Origin: Aralia elata
Lineage: Eukaryota > Streptophyta > Magnoliopsida > Apiales > Araliaceae
Reading direction: 5' to 3'
DNA: 64,000 nucleotides
Assembly (NCBI GenBank): GCA_034770075.1
Contig: CM068386.1
Coordinates: 45,917,990 to 45,981,989 of the forward strand
The notes beneath the pieces are model-generated. The model saw only the letters and a program-made list of their open reading frames with translations. It was not told where the DNA came from and searched no databases. Both the position numbers and the translations under genes were made by a program. Positions 54,703 to 64,000 of this stretch are shown piece by piece. The stretch's first letter is position 1. Each line of letters begins with the position of its first letter.

Positions 54703-55873
54703 TGGTTTTACTATTATTTCAGTTGGTTTAATGCTTTAGCATGGTAGTTGTAGTTAGTATGCAGGTCGTCCAGCTTTAAAGACAGTTTTTGAAGGATGGT
54801 TTTTATTGAAAATAATCATGTGAAATATCATCAAAATGACTTTTCTTGCTATGAATGCTTATTTCTATTAATGTCACTTGTTGATGATCATTGAGCATAT
54901 TCATAATCTATCTTTCCTTTTGATTTGTGGTTTCTCAGCATTATGTAGATCTGCATTTAGAAACCTATGAGCAGTGTATTTAAGGAAAGCCGATGATGAC
55001 TTGGTAATCACTGTTTTAATGTCTTATGCACCTTGGATCTGAATTGCTATATTAGAAATGCTAACTCGTGCCTATTTCTCTTGAATTTTTAACCCTTGGA
55101 GTTCCTAATGCACATGGTATTGTTGTGGTTACGTGAGATTTTATATTCAACTCGTGAATCTGTTGCTCATTAAAAGATAGGATAGTCAAAAAAAAAAATG
55201 ATATTTTTTATGCTTATTTACTGCTTCGATGTCTGTCTTGAATGCTGGTTATTATTGAAAATGAAATATAGACAGATATGAGCAAATCTTGACTAGTTTG
55301 TCTTTGTGGCCTTTGTCATTCGAACAAGTAAGCCCGTTGGAGCGTTTCTACGCTTGATGCCTTAAAACCATCTGGTTTGGGAGTCATCGGTGGAAAGTTT
55401 GCTACATGGATGACATTGAAAAGCCTAATGAAGATAAACATCGCACAAGTCTAGATGTTAGTATAACATCATCGAGATGGAGCGTAACACGCACTCGGTG
55501 ATAGTTATATAATATAGCTAATTAGAATGTAGAAATAGAGGCTAGTGAGCATGAGAGTTGCTAGCATTTTGGGTATTGACTGTTTTATCTTCTTTTGAGC
55601 AATGTAGTTCTAGGATTGAATTGTAATCAGTGCGTGATCTATAGTCCAACCACACACGCACACACTTAAGGGTTAAACATTTGGCGAAATTGTTGTGAGT
55701 TTCATTTCTGGTAATCATTTAATACAGGTTGTGTATTTGTTTTTAATTGTTGAGGCTGGATGTCCTTATCCTGACTGCACTGCTCTAGCATAGAACTCTT
55801 GCATTTGCATTCCAATAATTGTAGCATTATGTGTTGTGCATTTCCTTTGTTTTGCTTGAGGACAAGCATAGTC
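54703..55873 (+). other. Element J 3' untranslated region
   Basis: About 1.2 kb with no coding frame, between the second internal tract and the 3' polypurine tract. It contains a short poly-A stretch near 55189 and a small TGCTTG/CAAGCA hairpin (55853-55868) just before the tract. Confidence 0.7.
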
Positions 55874-55890
55874 TTAAGTTTGGGGGTATT
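55874..55890 (+). promoter_or_regulatory. Element J 3' polypurine tract
   Basis: TTAAGTTTGGGGGTATT immediately precedes the 3' LTR start TGATGAGTGG. Confidence 0.9.
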
Positions 55891-57503
55891 TGATGAGTGG
55901 GTTTTATACCTACGAGTTGAATGCTTTCTAGGCTCAATTCTCGGCTATCGTTAAGCATTTATAGCACCATTTCACTAGTTAATGCATTATTGTGCAGGAA
56001 GAGGATCTATGTTGATGATTGTGGAATTATGGAATTTTAGTGCAAAAATGTTAAAATCCAACAGTAGGCTCCAGCGCCGGGGCGACAGCTTGAAGGCAAC
56101 ATCTAGCGCTGGGGCGACGATGTCGCTGGGGCGACAGTTTGAAGGCAAAATTCATCGCCGGGGCGACGTCGTCGCCGGGGCGGCATTACGCAGTATATTT
56201 TTGTCGCCGGGGCGACAGGTCGGGACAAGAGATATGGCTGGCATTTGTCACTTCTGCTGGTAGTGGAGTTTCGGTGGAGGAATTTCGGGGGCACAATGGA
56301 AAAGCAAGGAGAGAGGGTAATCAGATTAGTAGCCATCCAGGGAGTAAAAAGTGGGGGGATTCAAGCCTTGTTACACACTTGGAAAAAGCTAGGGTTTGAG
56401 AGAAAAGAAGAAAAACAAAGGAGCTAAAGGAAAGATTATCACAATTTCATCAACCAAAGAGGCTTGGAGCACGAAATAGGAAACAAGAGCAACTCAAGAA
56501 GAACTACATCTCACTAATTCAGGAATATCATCATAAAAGGGGTGTATCTTCATTTGTTGTAGTTCTTTATTCTTACTTTGTTATTCCAAACCATGTACTA
56601 TAATCAGTTTATGATGTTATTAAGATTAAATATGAGCTAAAACTCTTCATTCTAAGATTGCAATGGAACCCAACTTGTAGTTTAAATTGAATGCTCTCTC
56701 TTGAATGGTAATTAGGCATTTTGTGAATTGGAAGTTTTATAACCTTTGATTAATGATTAATTACTTGGCCCGTAATTACTTTGGTAACTTATATGGAATT
56801 GAGAGAGGAAGTATAAGTTGAGACCTAGTTATGAATTCATGTGAAAATTAGATATTCTTTATGGATAATGTATGAGATTATGTGACGTGAGTCCTTATGT
56901 ATTATTCTTGAGGGTTGATAATTTGATTGTATTTAGGATAGACATATACCTAAATACCACATGTATCCATTTGAGAAGCTATGCTTAATGATTTCTATTG
57001 TGAAAGTTGGTAATTGATAGAACGGTTAATGGGACTTTACGTGACATGTGTCTTATTAATTGTTCTTGATATGGGATTCTTGCTTGTGTATAGAATAGAA
57101 ATATATTTATGCACCACAATAGGAAATACGTATTCGACCATCGGGAGAGGCTTATATATACTTGTGATTTCTCGGGTAGCATTTCGTATGTTCTAATTTA
57201 CCAAACAAGAGAGATTAGGATGTTCAAATGAAGAGTTGGGGGATATTGTAATCTTAGACCTTTTTATCTTGAACTTTACCCGTGTTAGTAAAACCTTGAT
57301 TTCTAAATTTCCTTTATTTTAGTTTTAATCAACAACAAACACAAACCATATTGTCATTGTTTAAATTGGATTGATTTTACATGCGATTGATATTTGGTAA
57401 TTATTTAACATAATTCCTCGTGGGTTCGACACTTTACTTATCTTATATTACTTGTTGACCGCGTATACTTGCGCGTATTTATCGGTTGCGAAATCGAGCA
57501 ACA
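55891..57503 (+). repeat. Element J 3' LTR
   Basis: Nearly identical to 45152-46760. The only differences seen are three substitutions and four extra single bases (near 56641, 56737, 56894 and 56980). Confidence 0.95.
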
Positions 57504-58741
57504 ATCTGGTGCTCACGTGAAACTATATAACTATAAATATTCAATAAAATATGACTTCTATCTATCCAAGGTTCACAGTATCCCATAACAGGTACTAGTT
57601 CCGGTCAGAACGTTGTCTGTGTTTGGATACCCTCACTTGGATGTATAGATTCATATCTAATGAATACCTCTTTCATATTTATATTCCCTATCTATCTGAC
57701 ATTCACAGTATTAATGATAAGATTGTCCATAGAACTGAGGGGCGCATTCCGGTAAAGATGGCACCTTACCGGCGCTCATTAAGTGTAACCTCAGACCTTA
57801 TAGGACTTTCAACATCATTTAGATACCCTCATTCAGATGTATAGTTCATATTGTATCTAACTTAGTATAACTATGCTAAATGAAATAAAGATCAGAGTAC
57901 ACCGCAATCGATGAAATAAAGGATCATAATATATTACATAACATTTGGTTCGATTACATTGTTTTCAGTACTTAGTTATTACAACAAAAGCCTTTAAAAG
58001 ACTTAGATTATTCAAAAGCAGTTAATAAAACTAGTAAGCATGCCCTTTTCCTTTATCTGTCCCAGAAGTGCCAGGGATATCATTTAAAGCTGCAAAAGAA
58101 GATATGCGCAAGAATGAGCTACAAATGCTCAGCAAGTTCATTTAAAAATGTAAACACAGTGTGTTTGATTTGAAAGATGTCAGGTGATGTATAATTGATA
58201 CTGAGGGTTCTGTACCGGAACCATATATTTCAAATTGTCCTGTCAGTCTTCAATGACTTAGAACCTCTTTGAGTTCGGATATCTGGTAGGTGATCAGCCT
58301 CACCAATATCCTAGGAGTATGCATATCATCCTACCACATTTTTGGTCAATTTAAGTTAATTGCCAATATTGGTCAATTCATTTAATTGCCGATTTAAACC
58401 TTATTCGAAGGTTTGTCGGACCACCTTCCATCCGCGGTGTCCCTTTTACTCAGTATAGATGTCGTACCAAAACAATTTGGTTTGACACAATAATTTTAAG
58501 CTCAAACAGTCAATAAATGATTTCATTTCTTAAGTTATGCTGAACAAGTAGCAATAACTTCACAATAATTGATAGCAAGACATGAATGAATTGCTTAAAA
58601 GTAACAAGGTTCGGAGACTTGCCTCGTATATCTTTTACAGATAAATATAACAGTCTACACGTTCGTCGTAAATCCTACACGATTATAAGTTCATGTAGAC
58701 CAATTAAGCGTTTAACGATTAAATCTTTTAAGTTTTATTTC

Positions 58742-59158
58742 GGGTATCATAACCGCATATAAATAAGATTCTTTTATAATATATGAAATAATTTTAGCAG
58801 TATAACTACTTATAGAATGAATATTTTTCAATTATATTAAAAATAAATTGAGCATTATAACTGCTTGCAAAATGAATATTCGGCTTTTATATTTGAGAAA
58901 ATTTCAGCATTATAATTGCTTATAAAATGAATATTCGGCTATTATATTTGAGAAAATTTCAGCATTATAACTGCTTGTAAAATGAATATTTTTACTAAAA
59001 TAGTTGAAGAAATTCGGACATAGTAACTGCTTATAAAAATATATTTTCTAATATATAAGAGAAATAAATTGGACATTATAACTGCTTGTAAAAAGGACTT
59101 TTGTACTATATACTTAAAATAATTTGGGCATTATAACTGCTTATAAAAGTATATTTTA
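58742..59158 (+). repeat. Tandem array of about 50-60-bp units in S5
   Basis: About eight units with GCATTATAACTGCTTATAAAA, the counterpart of the S1 array at 9043-9396. Confidence 0.75.
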
Positions 59159-59520
59159 ACTAAATATATAAAGAAGAATGAAAATAATAACCACTAGAGT
59201 AATACCTCTTGTAGTTGCTAGCTTTACTTCCAATCGGGTAGCGCTTTGATGCTTAGAAAGTAATTTTTATCTCACAATATCTCTCAGAATATAAATATAG
59301 AGCGTTTTTACTCTTGAACTGCTCTTGAAAAGTAGTAAGGAATGAATGAACTAAGCTTGTTATTTATAGAAAAACCAAGTTTCGCTAATTGCGCGTTAGG
59401 GGCTCAGCTTATTACACTTTGCACCCGGCTTATTACACTTTGGTACCTAGGTTAATTACACTTTAAGCTAATAAAAAGTGGTTAATTACACTTTAGTACC
59501 TAGGTTAATTACACTTTAGT

Positions 59521-59740
59521 ACCTAGCGTGTGCCAAGCGTAAGCCGGCGTGTGTCAGGCGTAAGTCGGCGTGTGCCAGGCGTAAGCACGACAAAGCATAA
59601 GCACGATAAAGCGTAAGCACGTCAAAGCGTAAGCACGACAAAGCAGCTTACTAAAAATAATTTGTCAGGACGCTTCTCGGTGAATTCGCCGGAAGCACGA
59701 CAAATCATTTTGTCCGTGTAAGCACGACACAGCTGCTTGG
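59521..59740 (+). repeat. Short GTAAGCACGACAAAGC repeats and conserved hairpin in S5
   Basis: GTGTGCCAGGCGTAAGC-like and GTAAGCACGACAAAGC units recur about eight times. They are followed by the hairpin GACAAATCATTTTGTC (59699-59714) shared with S1 and S3. Confidence 0.75.
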
Positions 59741-60082
59741 CGAAAAAAAAATTTATTTGACCAAATTTATCGTTTACACGATATAATCATAAAACACCTG
59801 CTTCAAAATATCATTTGGATCTTTATTAAGCGCATATATTGCAAACTTCAAATCTCATTTAAGGTTTAAGGTTTTAAACTTTTGGATATCTAGTTTTACG
59901 TTGTACGTTCTAATTCTAAACGTATACGATAATGTTTTCGACTCATATTAAGTTTTCAAAGATTACCTGAACAGCCATTCATCAGAATATATCATCACAT
60001 AACACAGAGTCGGAATAAGAAATTTCATTCAATAAACACATAATTTACATATACAAATCTTATTAGGGTTCGGAATATTACA

Positions 60083-61554
60083 GAGAATATGAGGCACGGG
60101 GGGTAAGGATGACCAAATATTTAGCCGAAGTCAGGGATCAGCTCCACTATTTCAGTTATTATGCTTTTCAAGGGGTAGATCGGTCGAATGACACCATTAT
60201 TAATGTTTTGGCCAGGTTAGCCATGACAGATGCAAATTCGTTCAGTGGCTTAGTTTATTTGGAGGTCTTGAGTTCACTAAGTGTTCAGAGGTCGGAAGTA
60301 ATGGTGGTAGAACGTTCAGACTGCTGGCTCACGCCTTATATAAGTTATCTTGCAGATGGTGTACTGCCTTCGGATCGGATGCTAACAAAGAAGATAAAGT
60401 ACAGGAGTCCAAACTTCGTACTTATTGATGGGGATCTGTATCGACGTGCATTCTCTTCACCATTGTTGAAGTGTTTGGTTCCATCCGAAGCTGAGTACGC
60501 TCTTCGGGAAGTACACGAAGGGATCTGTGGGGATCATATGGGTGCTAAGGCGTTAGCGTATAAGGTGCTTCGACAAGGTTACTACTGGCCGACAATCTTT
60601 TAGGAAGCTAAAGACTATGTTCAGAAGTGTCCTAAATGTCAGTTGAATAGTCTCATTCCTCATCAGCCGCCCGAAGAGTTATTCTCGATCTCGTCCCCGA
60701 TCCCGTTCGCAGTTTGGGGGATTGATATCTTGGGACCATTACCAAAGGCGAAAGGGCAGGTCAGTTTTGTCGTAGTGGCTATTGATTACATGACCAAGTA
60801 GGTGGAAGCCAAGCCGCTTCGGACGATCATGGAGCAGGAATGTCTTAAGTTTCTTAAGGAGTTTGTGGTCTTTCGCTTCGATATTCCCATGGTGTTGGTG
60901 TCAGATAATGGGAGACAATTTGTGGGGTCCAAGTTTGAAGAGTTCTTGAAGGATTTGGGCATTCAGCATCGAAGGACTTCGGTTGCTCATCCTCAGTCCA
61001 ATGGTCAAGTAGAAGTCACTAACCGGACTCTACTCAATGGAATTAAAAGAAGGTTGGATGAAGCGAAAGGAAGATGGCCCGAGGAGTTACTTAGTGTTCT
61101 ATGGATGTATCAGACTACTCCTCGGACAACGACAGGCGATTCGCCGTTCAAGTTGGCCTACGGGACTGATGCTCTTATTCCAGTTGTGATCGGGTCTCCT
61201 TCGCTTCGGATCAGCAAGTATAAGGAGCTATATAATGATGAAAGCCTTCGCCTCAATCTTGATCTGTTAGAGGAGGTTCGGGAGTTGGCCTTGGTAAAAC
61301 TAGCAGTCTGCTAGAAAAGAACGGCCAGGCAATATAATAAAGGTGTAAAGCTAAGGAGATTTGAAGTTGGAGATCTAGTTCTTCGAGAGGTGGAGGCATC
61401 GGCGCCCCAAAACCTCGAAAAGTTAATGCCCAACTGGGAGGGACCATATGAAGTTACTGAAGTGCCGAAGCTAGGTACTTACTGGCTTCGGGCAATGGAT
61501 GGAACATAAGTCAAAAACACTTGGCATGTTGGGAGACTTAGGAAGTACTATTAG
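60083..61554 (+). pseudogene. pol: Element H second RNase H end and integrase
   Basis: It continues in frame from 45109 after the GAGAA TSD. It reads RMTKYLAEVRDQLHYFSYYA, a linker, an HHCC zinc domain (HEGICGDHMGAKALAYKVLR ... KCPKCQ), VWGIDILGPLPKAKG, LVSDNGRQFVGSKFEEFLKD and QSNGQVEVTNRTLLNGIKRR for the D, D and E, and a C-terminal GPYEVTEVPKLGTYWLR. In-frame stops at 60601, 60799 (TAG where Trp is expected before VEAK), 61312 and 61507 interrupt it, with no frameshift. The end is TAG at about 61552. Confidence 0.88.
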
Positions 61555-61742
61555 TAGTGCATATGAAGTAGTTTCTTTTTATGACTCTGTAAATTTTTCT
61601 AAGTATTTAATGAAATAAAGATTCAATTTTGCTCAAATAATATTTTCATTGATTTTGAATGTTTGTACATTGGGGAGTTGATTACATAAAGAGCATCATA
61701 ATTCATTACAAAAATTTGTTGTTATGGAGAAGGATGATCGCC
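61555..61742. other. Convergent spacer between H integrase and antisense gene
   Basis: 188 bp without coding. AATAAA at about 61615-61620 could serve as a poly(A) signal for plus-strand transcripts. Confidence 0.5.
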
Positions 61743-62327
61743 CTAAGCTTCGGCCTCGTCGTCGAAAGAATCCAGAATTGAGGGATCGAGGCCAGCAGTC
61801 AGCATCTTCGCTCTATCCTTGTCCCGAACATTTTGATAGTCATCGCCGAATTGTTGCATGACTTCCTTCGACAGCTCGGATGACTTTCGATATTCTTGGC
61901 GTATTTGTTGCTTGACTGCTTCGGTCAATGGGGGACCCAGTCCCTTGTGATCCGTGAACTCCTTCTCCAAGGCATTGTGGGCGTTTATTGTTATTCTGAG
62001 CTTGTCATGCGTAGTCTGGAATTTTTCATACAAGGCCATATTACCTTTCTTTAGTGCGTCGTTCTCTTACTTTATCTCTTCACGGTCCTCCAGGAGTATT
62101 TTTTGGCGTCTTTCGCCTTCGGAAGCTTCCCATTTGACCTTTTTTAGTTCGGTCTGTAGTTCCTGGAAATGGAATGCGGTGTTGGCATGTAGGCTCTTTT
62201 CTTTCTCAAGGCCAGAGAATGCAACCTGAGCCCTAAATTCTAGACGCTCTACTTCGGCCTCTAGTTCTTTTTCCCTTTCTGATATCTGGGAGAGCCGACA
62301 TATGATTCGACTGGTAACAGTAGTAGC

Positions 62328-62407
62328 CTAAGAGCAAAAGCAGAGAGAAGTTAAGTAATGGAAATAGTAGGTGGATTCGATGATGTGGTTAAACAAGAAA
62401 TACTTAC
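62328..62407 (-). other. Intron 2 of the antisense gene (80 bp)
   Basis: The donor is GTAAGT right after the CGG codon and the acceptor is TTGCTCTTAG. It contains a pyrimidine-rich 3' half. It lies between codons (phase 0), and the frame changes register by exactly the intron length. Confidence 0.8.
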
Positions 62408-63084
62408 CCGGCCTTGATACATGGAGTTAGCAAATATGAGCTCTTTGAGGCTCGCATCTTCGAACCTTCTATCATCTCCAGGAAGAACGAAATGATCGAA
62501 AAGCTTGATCGGGTAGTCTTCGGGGTTTTGGGGCCACAACGTCATTGAGGTGTGAGCCTTTCGGATCTGGCTGGAAGAAGCTGAAGGATGTTAGGGAGAC
62601 GGGGGAGATGATGGTGTTCGGGTGAAGCTTTGGTATGAGGTTTTTTGGTTGGAGGTTCGGATAAGGAGTCTTCAGGTTCTTTTCTTTTTTGGCAAGTTTG
62701 CATTTTGGTCGGTTCGGTGGATGGGGTTAGGTCGGTAGTAGTAGTTTGAAGGGGTTCGGTGGCTGGAGGATCGGGTAGGATGTTTTGTTGCACTTCGGGT
62801 GGGGGGGTTTTGTTGGGCAGTCTTCACTAGACGCCTTCTCTTCACCCGAAGGAGTTTGCTTCTTTCAGAAACGGGCATATCTAATGGGCTTATTTCAGAA
62901 AAGGAGGGTGTTGGGATAAGGGGTACAGGTTGAGACATCGGGATAGCAGTGATAGGTTGAATTAAAGGTGGGGTTTCAGTTGTTAGGTCTGGTGGAGGAA
63001 TTGTTTCTTCAGTTGGATGGGTAAGTGTATTGATGGAAGATGATCGGCTGATGTTGGAGGTTGGGGTTGGCTTGATAAGAGACA

Positions 63085-63159
63085 CTGTACAAATTAAAAA
63101 GTTGGGTCAGAAGAGAAACTTGAAATAATACGAGTTAAATTGAAGGGTTCGGAACTTAC
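63085..63159 (-). other. Intron 1 of the antisense gene (75 bp)
   Basis: The donor is GTAAGTT and the acceptor TTTGTACAG, with a U-rich 3' end. It splits one codon (T/TG) and joins HK to LSLIKP in frame. Confidence 0.8.
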
Positions 63160-64000
63160 ATTTGTGGTCATACAACCAGGTCTGGTCGTTTAGGAGCTCG
63201 AGGTCCCATTCTTTTATCGGCAGCTTTTCAATGGTCTTCACCAACTCCTCAAGACGGGTTCGAGGTAGTTCTCCGATGGTTACATTGGGTCGGGAGGCTT
63301 CGGCCCAGTCAGGAATTAAGTGGGTGTCGGGGCCTCGGATAAAAAACCACAACGAGTGTCACCCTTTGTTGCTTGAAGAGGTCTTCATCAGGGGACATTT
63401 CTTAATTTGCTTGCTTTGTTTTTTATTTATTTGTCAAAATCCTGATTCTCTGGATCGGCTCATAGAAAATAGGGAGAAGAAGAAATCGATGGTGGGTAGA
63501 ATGTCGAGCTCGTGGCAGAAGGCGATGAAGGAGATGATGTAGATGTAGGAGTTCGGCACCAGTTGGGCTAAGCCAACTCCAATAAACCCTAGAAGGGTGA
63601 TGATAAAGGCGTGGAGGGGAAGGCGGACCCCGTATTTTAGGGCACTGAGAGAGATGGCGGTCCACCCATAGGGGCGGTAATACATTCGATCGGTGGGAAA
63701 AGCGGTACGGAGTTCGTAGATGGTCGAAATGTGATATTGCTCTCGTATTCCAGCGAGGTCTTGGGTGTCGATTGTGGAGGTAGTATTGATATGGGCGAAG
63801 GTTTCTTCGTTAGAGTATTCTTTCAGCATCTTTTGGATGTCGATTTCAGCCCTTGGATGGGCCTGATGATTGGGGGACTGAGGTGATGGTGGTGGTAATA
63901 GTGGTGGCTTCGGTTGTAATGGCAGTGTTTGAAGTGGGGGTGGTGTTGCGGAGGCTGGAATGGTGGAAGAGACAGTGGGAATGGTTAAGGAGGAGACGTT

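Larger units (their letters stand above)
45152..57503 (+). mobile_element. Element J: young Athila-type Ty3/Gypsy, complete LTR to LTR
   Basis: TSDs ATCTG (45147-45151 and 57504-57508) flank two LTRs of 1609 and 1613 bp, differing by three substitutions and four single-base gaps by eye. Between them are a TGGCGCCGTTGCC primer site, gag-protease, pol (RT, RNase H, integrase; no chromodomain), an extra 381-aa ORF, a long 3' untranslated region and a polypurine tract. The primer type, the order and the extra ORF identify the Athila lineage. Three frameshifts interrupt gag-pol, yet the LTRs indicate very recent insertion. Confidence 0.95.
45110..60082 (-). mobile_element. Solo LTR S5 in element H, split by element J
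   Basis: It begins TGTGACGCCCCCAAATCT and ends GTTCGGAATATTACA, with GAGAA TSDs (45105-45109 and 60083-60087). The first 42 bases (45110-45151) equal the start of S3; the rest (57509-60082) resumes after element J and its ATCTG TSD. Net length is about 2.6 kb. It carries the 50-60-bp array shared with S1 (58742-59158) and several AAGCACGACA repeats (59583-59740). Confidence 0.92.
40864..64000 (+). mobile_element. Element H: Tat-lineage Ty3/Gypsy, interrupted by S5, right end outside window
   Basis: Order: primer site, gag, protease, RT, RNase H, second RNase H (split by S5 at 45110-60082), integrase, then an antisense accessory gene. Two RNase H domains and an extra ORF are Tat hallmarks. 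Closing S5 with its GAGAA TSD keeps the pol frame. The frame from 41912 to the integrase end is continuous but has about a dozen in-frame stops. The left limit is the primer site; the 5' LTR start is unresolved and the 3' LTR is off-window. Confidence 0.88.
61743..64000 (-). pseudogene. Element H antisense accessory gene with introns, 5' end outside window
   Basis: Three exons on the reverse strand: beyond 64000 to 63160, 63084-62408 and 62327-61743. Exon 1 has a Pro/Ser-rich N-terminal region, then a domain like the putative gypsy-type transposon family (Transposase_28): YHISTIYELRTAFPTDRMYY, VRLPLHAFIITLLGFIGVGL, YIISFIAFCHELDILPTIDF. Exon 2 encodes a Ser/Pro/Thr linker and YPIKLFDHFVLPGDDRRFED. 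Exon 3 encodes a coiled coil (SEREKELEAEVERLEFRAQV ... LEKEFTDHKGLG) ending DSFDDEAEA. Both junctions keep the frame. Five in-frame stops are visible (near 63435, 63360, 62673, 62592 and 62068) but no frameshift is needed. The gene is convergent to pol in a Tat element, where antisense or extra ORFs are known. Function unknown. Confidence 0.78.

Noticed and set aside
1..64000. Host protein-coding genes, tRNA or rRNA genes
   Set aside because: Every convincing frame resolves to retrotransposon proteins. CTGATACCA-type words are reverse-strand primer-binding sites, not tRNA genes.

Overview
The window looks like intergenic DNA from a large, repeat-rich flowering-plant genome. I recognise no host gene, tRNA, rRNA or CRISPR array. 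Essentially every base that can be assigned belongs to LTR retrotransposons or solo LTRs inserted into one another. The evidence is Ty1/Copia and Ty3/Gypsy polyprotein domains, tRNA primer-binding sites, polypurine tracts, TG...CA termini, 5-bp target-site duplications (TSDs), plant-type introns and TTTAGGG-like repeats. The species cannot be read from the sequence.

Layout, with labels used throughout. A (1-7190, +) is a Copia element whose gag-pol is one reading frame broken by a single UAG; its 5' LTR lies outside the window. A sits inside the integrase of B (7191-14314, -), a decayed SIRE/Maximus-like Copia, whose protease is also split by solo LTR S1 (7940-10353). B sits in the leader of D, an old Gypsy copy. 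D's LTR survives in three pieces (14880-14888, 33683-35533, 38892-40087). It is split by C (14889-33682, -), a chromodomain Gypsy element with two 3.9-kb LTRs, and by solo LTR S4 (35534-38891). C is itself interrupted by solo LTRs S2 (21616-24911, +) and S3 (29473-33468, -).

From about 40.85 kb to the right edge lies H (+), a Tat-lineage Gypsy element. It has two RNase H domains and, on the opposite strand downstream of integrase, an intron-containing accessory gene (61743 to beyond 64000). H is split in its second RNase H by solo LTR S5 (45110-60082). S5 is split in turn by J (45152-57503, +), a young Athila-type Gypsy element with near-identical LTRs, gag, pol and an extra 381-aa ORF flanked by duplicated polypurine-tract sequences.

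Most insertions were placed to the base by matching TSDs: S1 AGTTT, C ACACC, S2 GGGCA/GGGCC, S3 TGTGT/TGTGC, S4 ATCCA, S5 GAGAA and J ATCTG. Closing the insertions restores the host reading frame for S1, S2 and S5. It also makes C's two LTRs nearly equal in length (3900 and about 3893 bp).

The most unusual material lies in LTRs, leaders and accessory regions rather than in the enzymes. The main cases are: a spliced antisense gene in H; the [PPT]-ORF-[PPT] cassette in J; a repeated hairpin with a constant tip in A's leader; and a fixed slot about 1.6-1.9 kb into the LTR of C, S2 and S4 that holds a different GC-rich repeat array in each copy. Alignments here were made by eye, so divergence and age statements are approximate.
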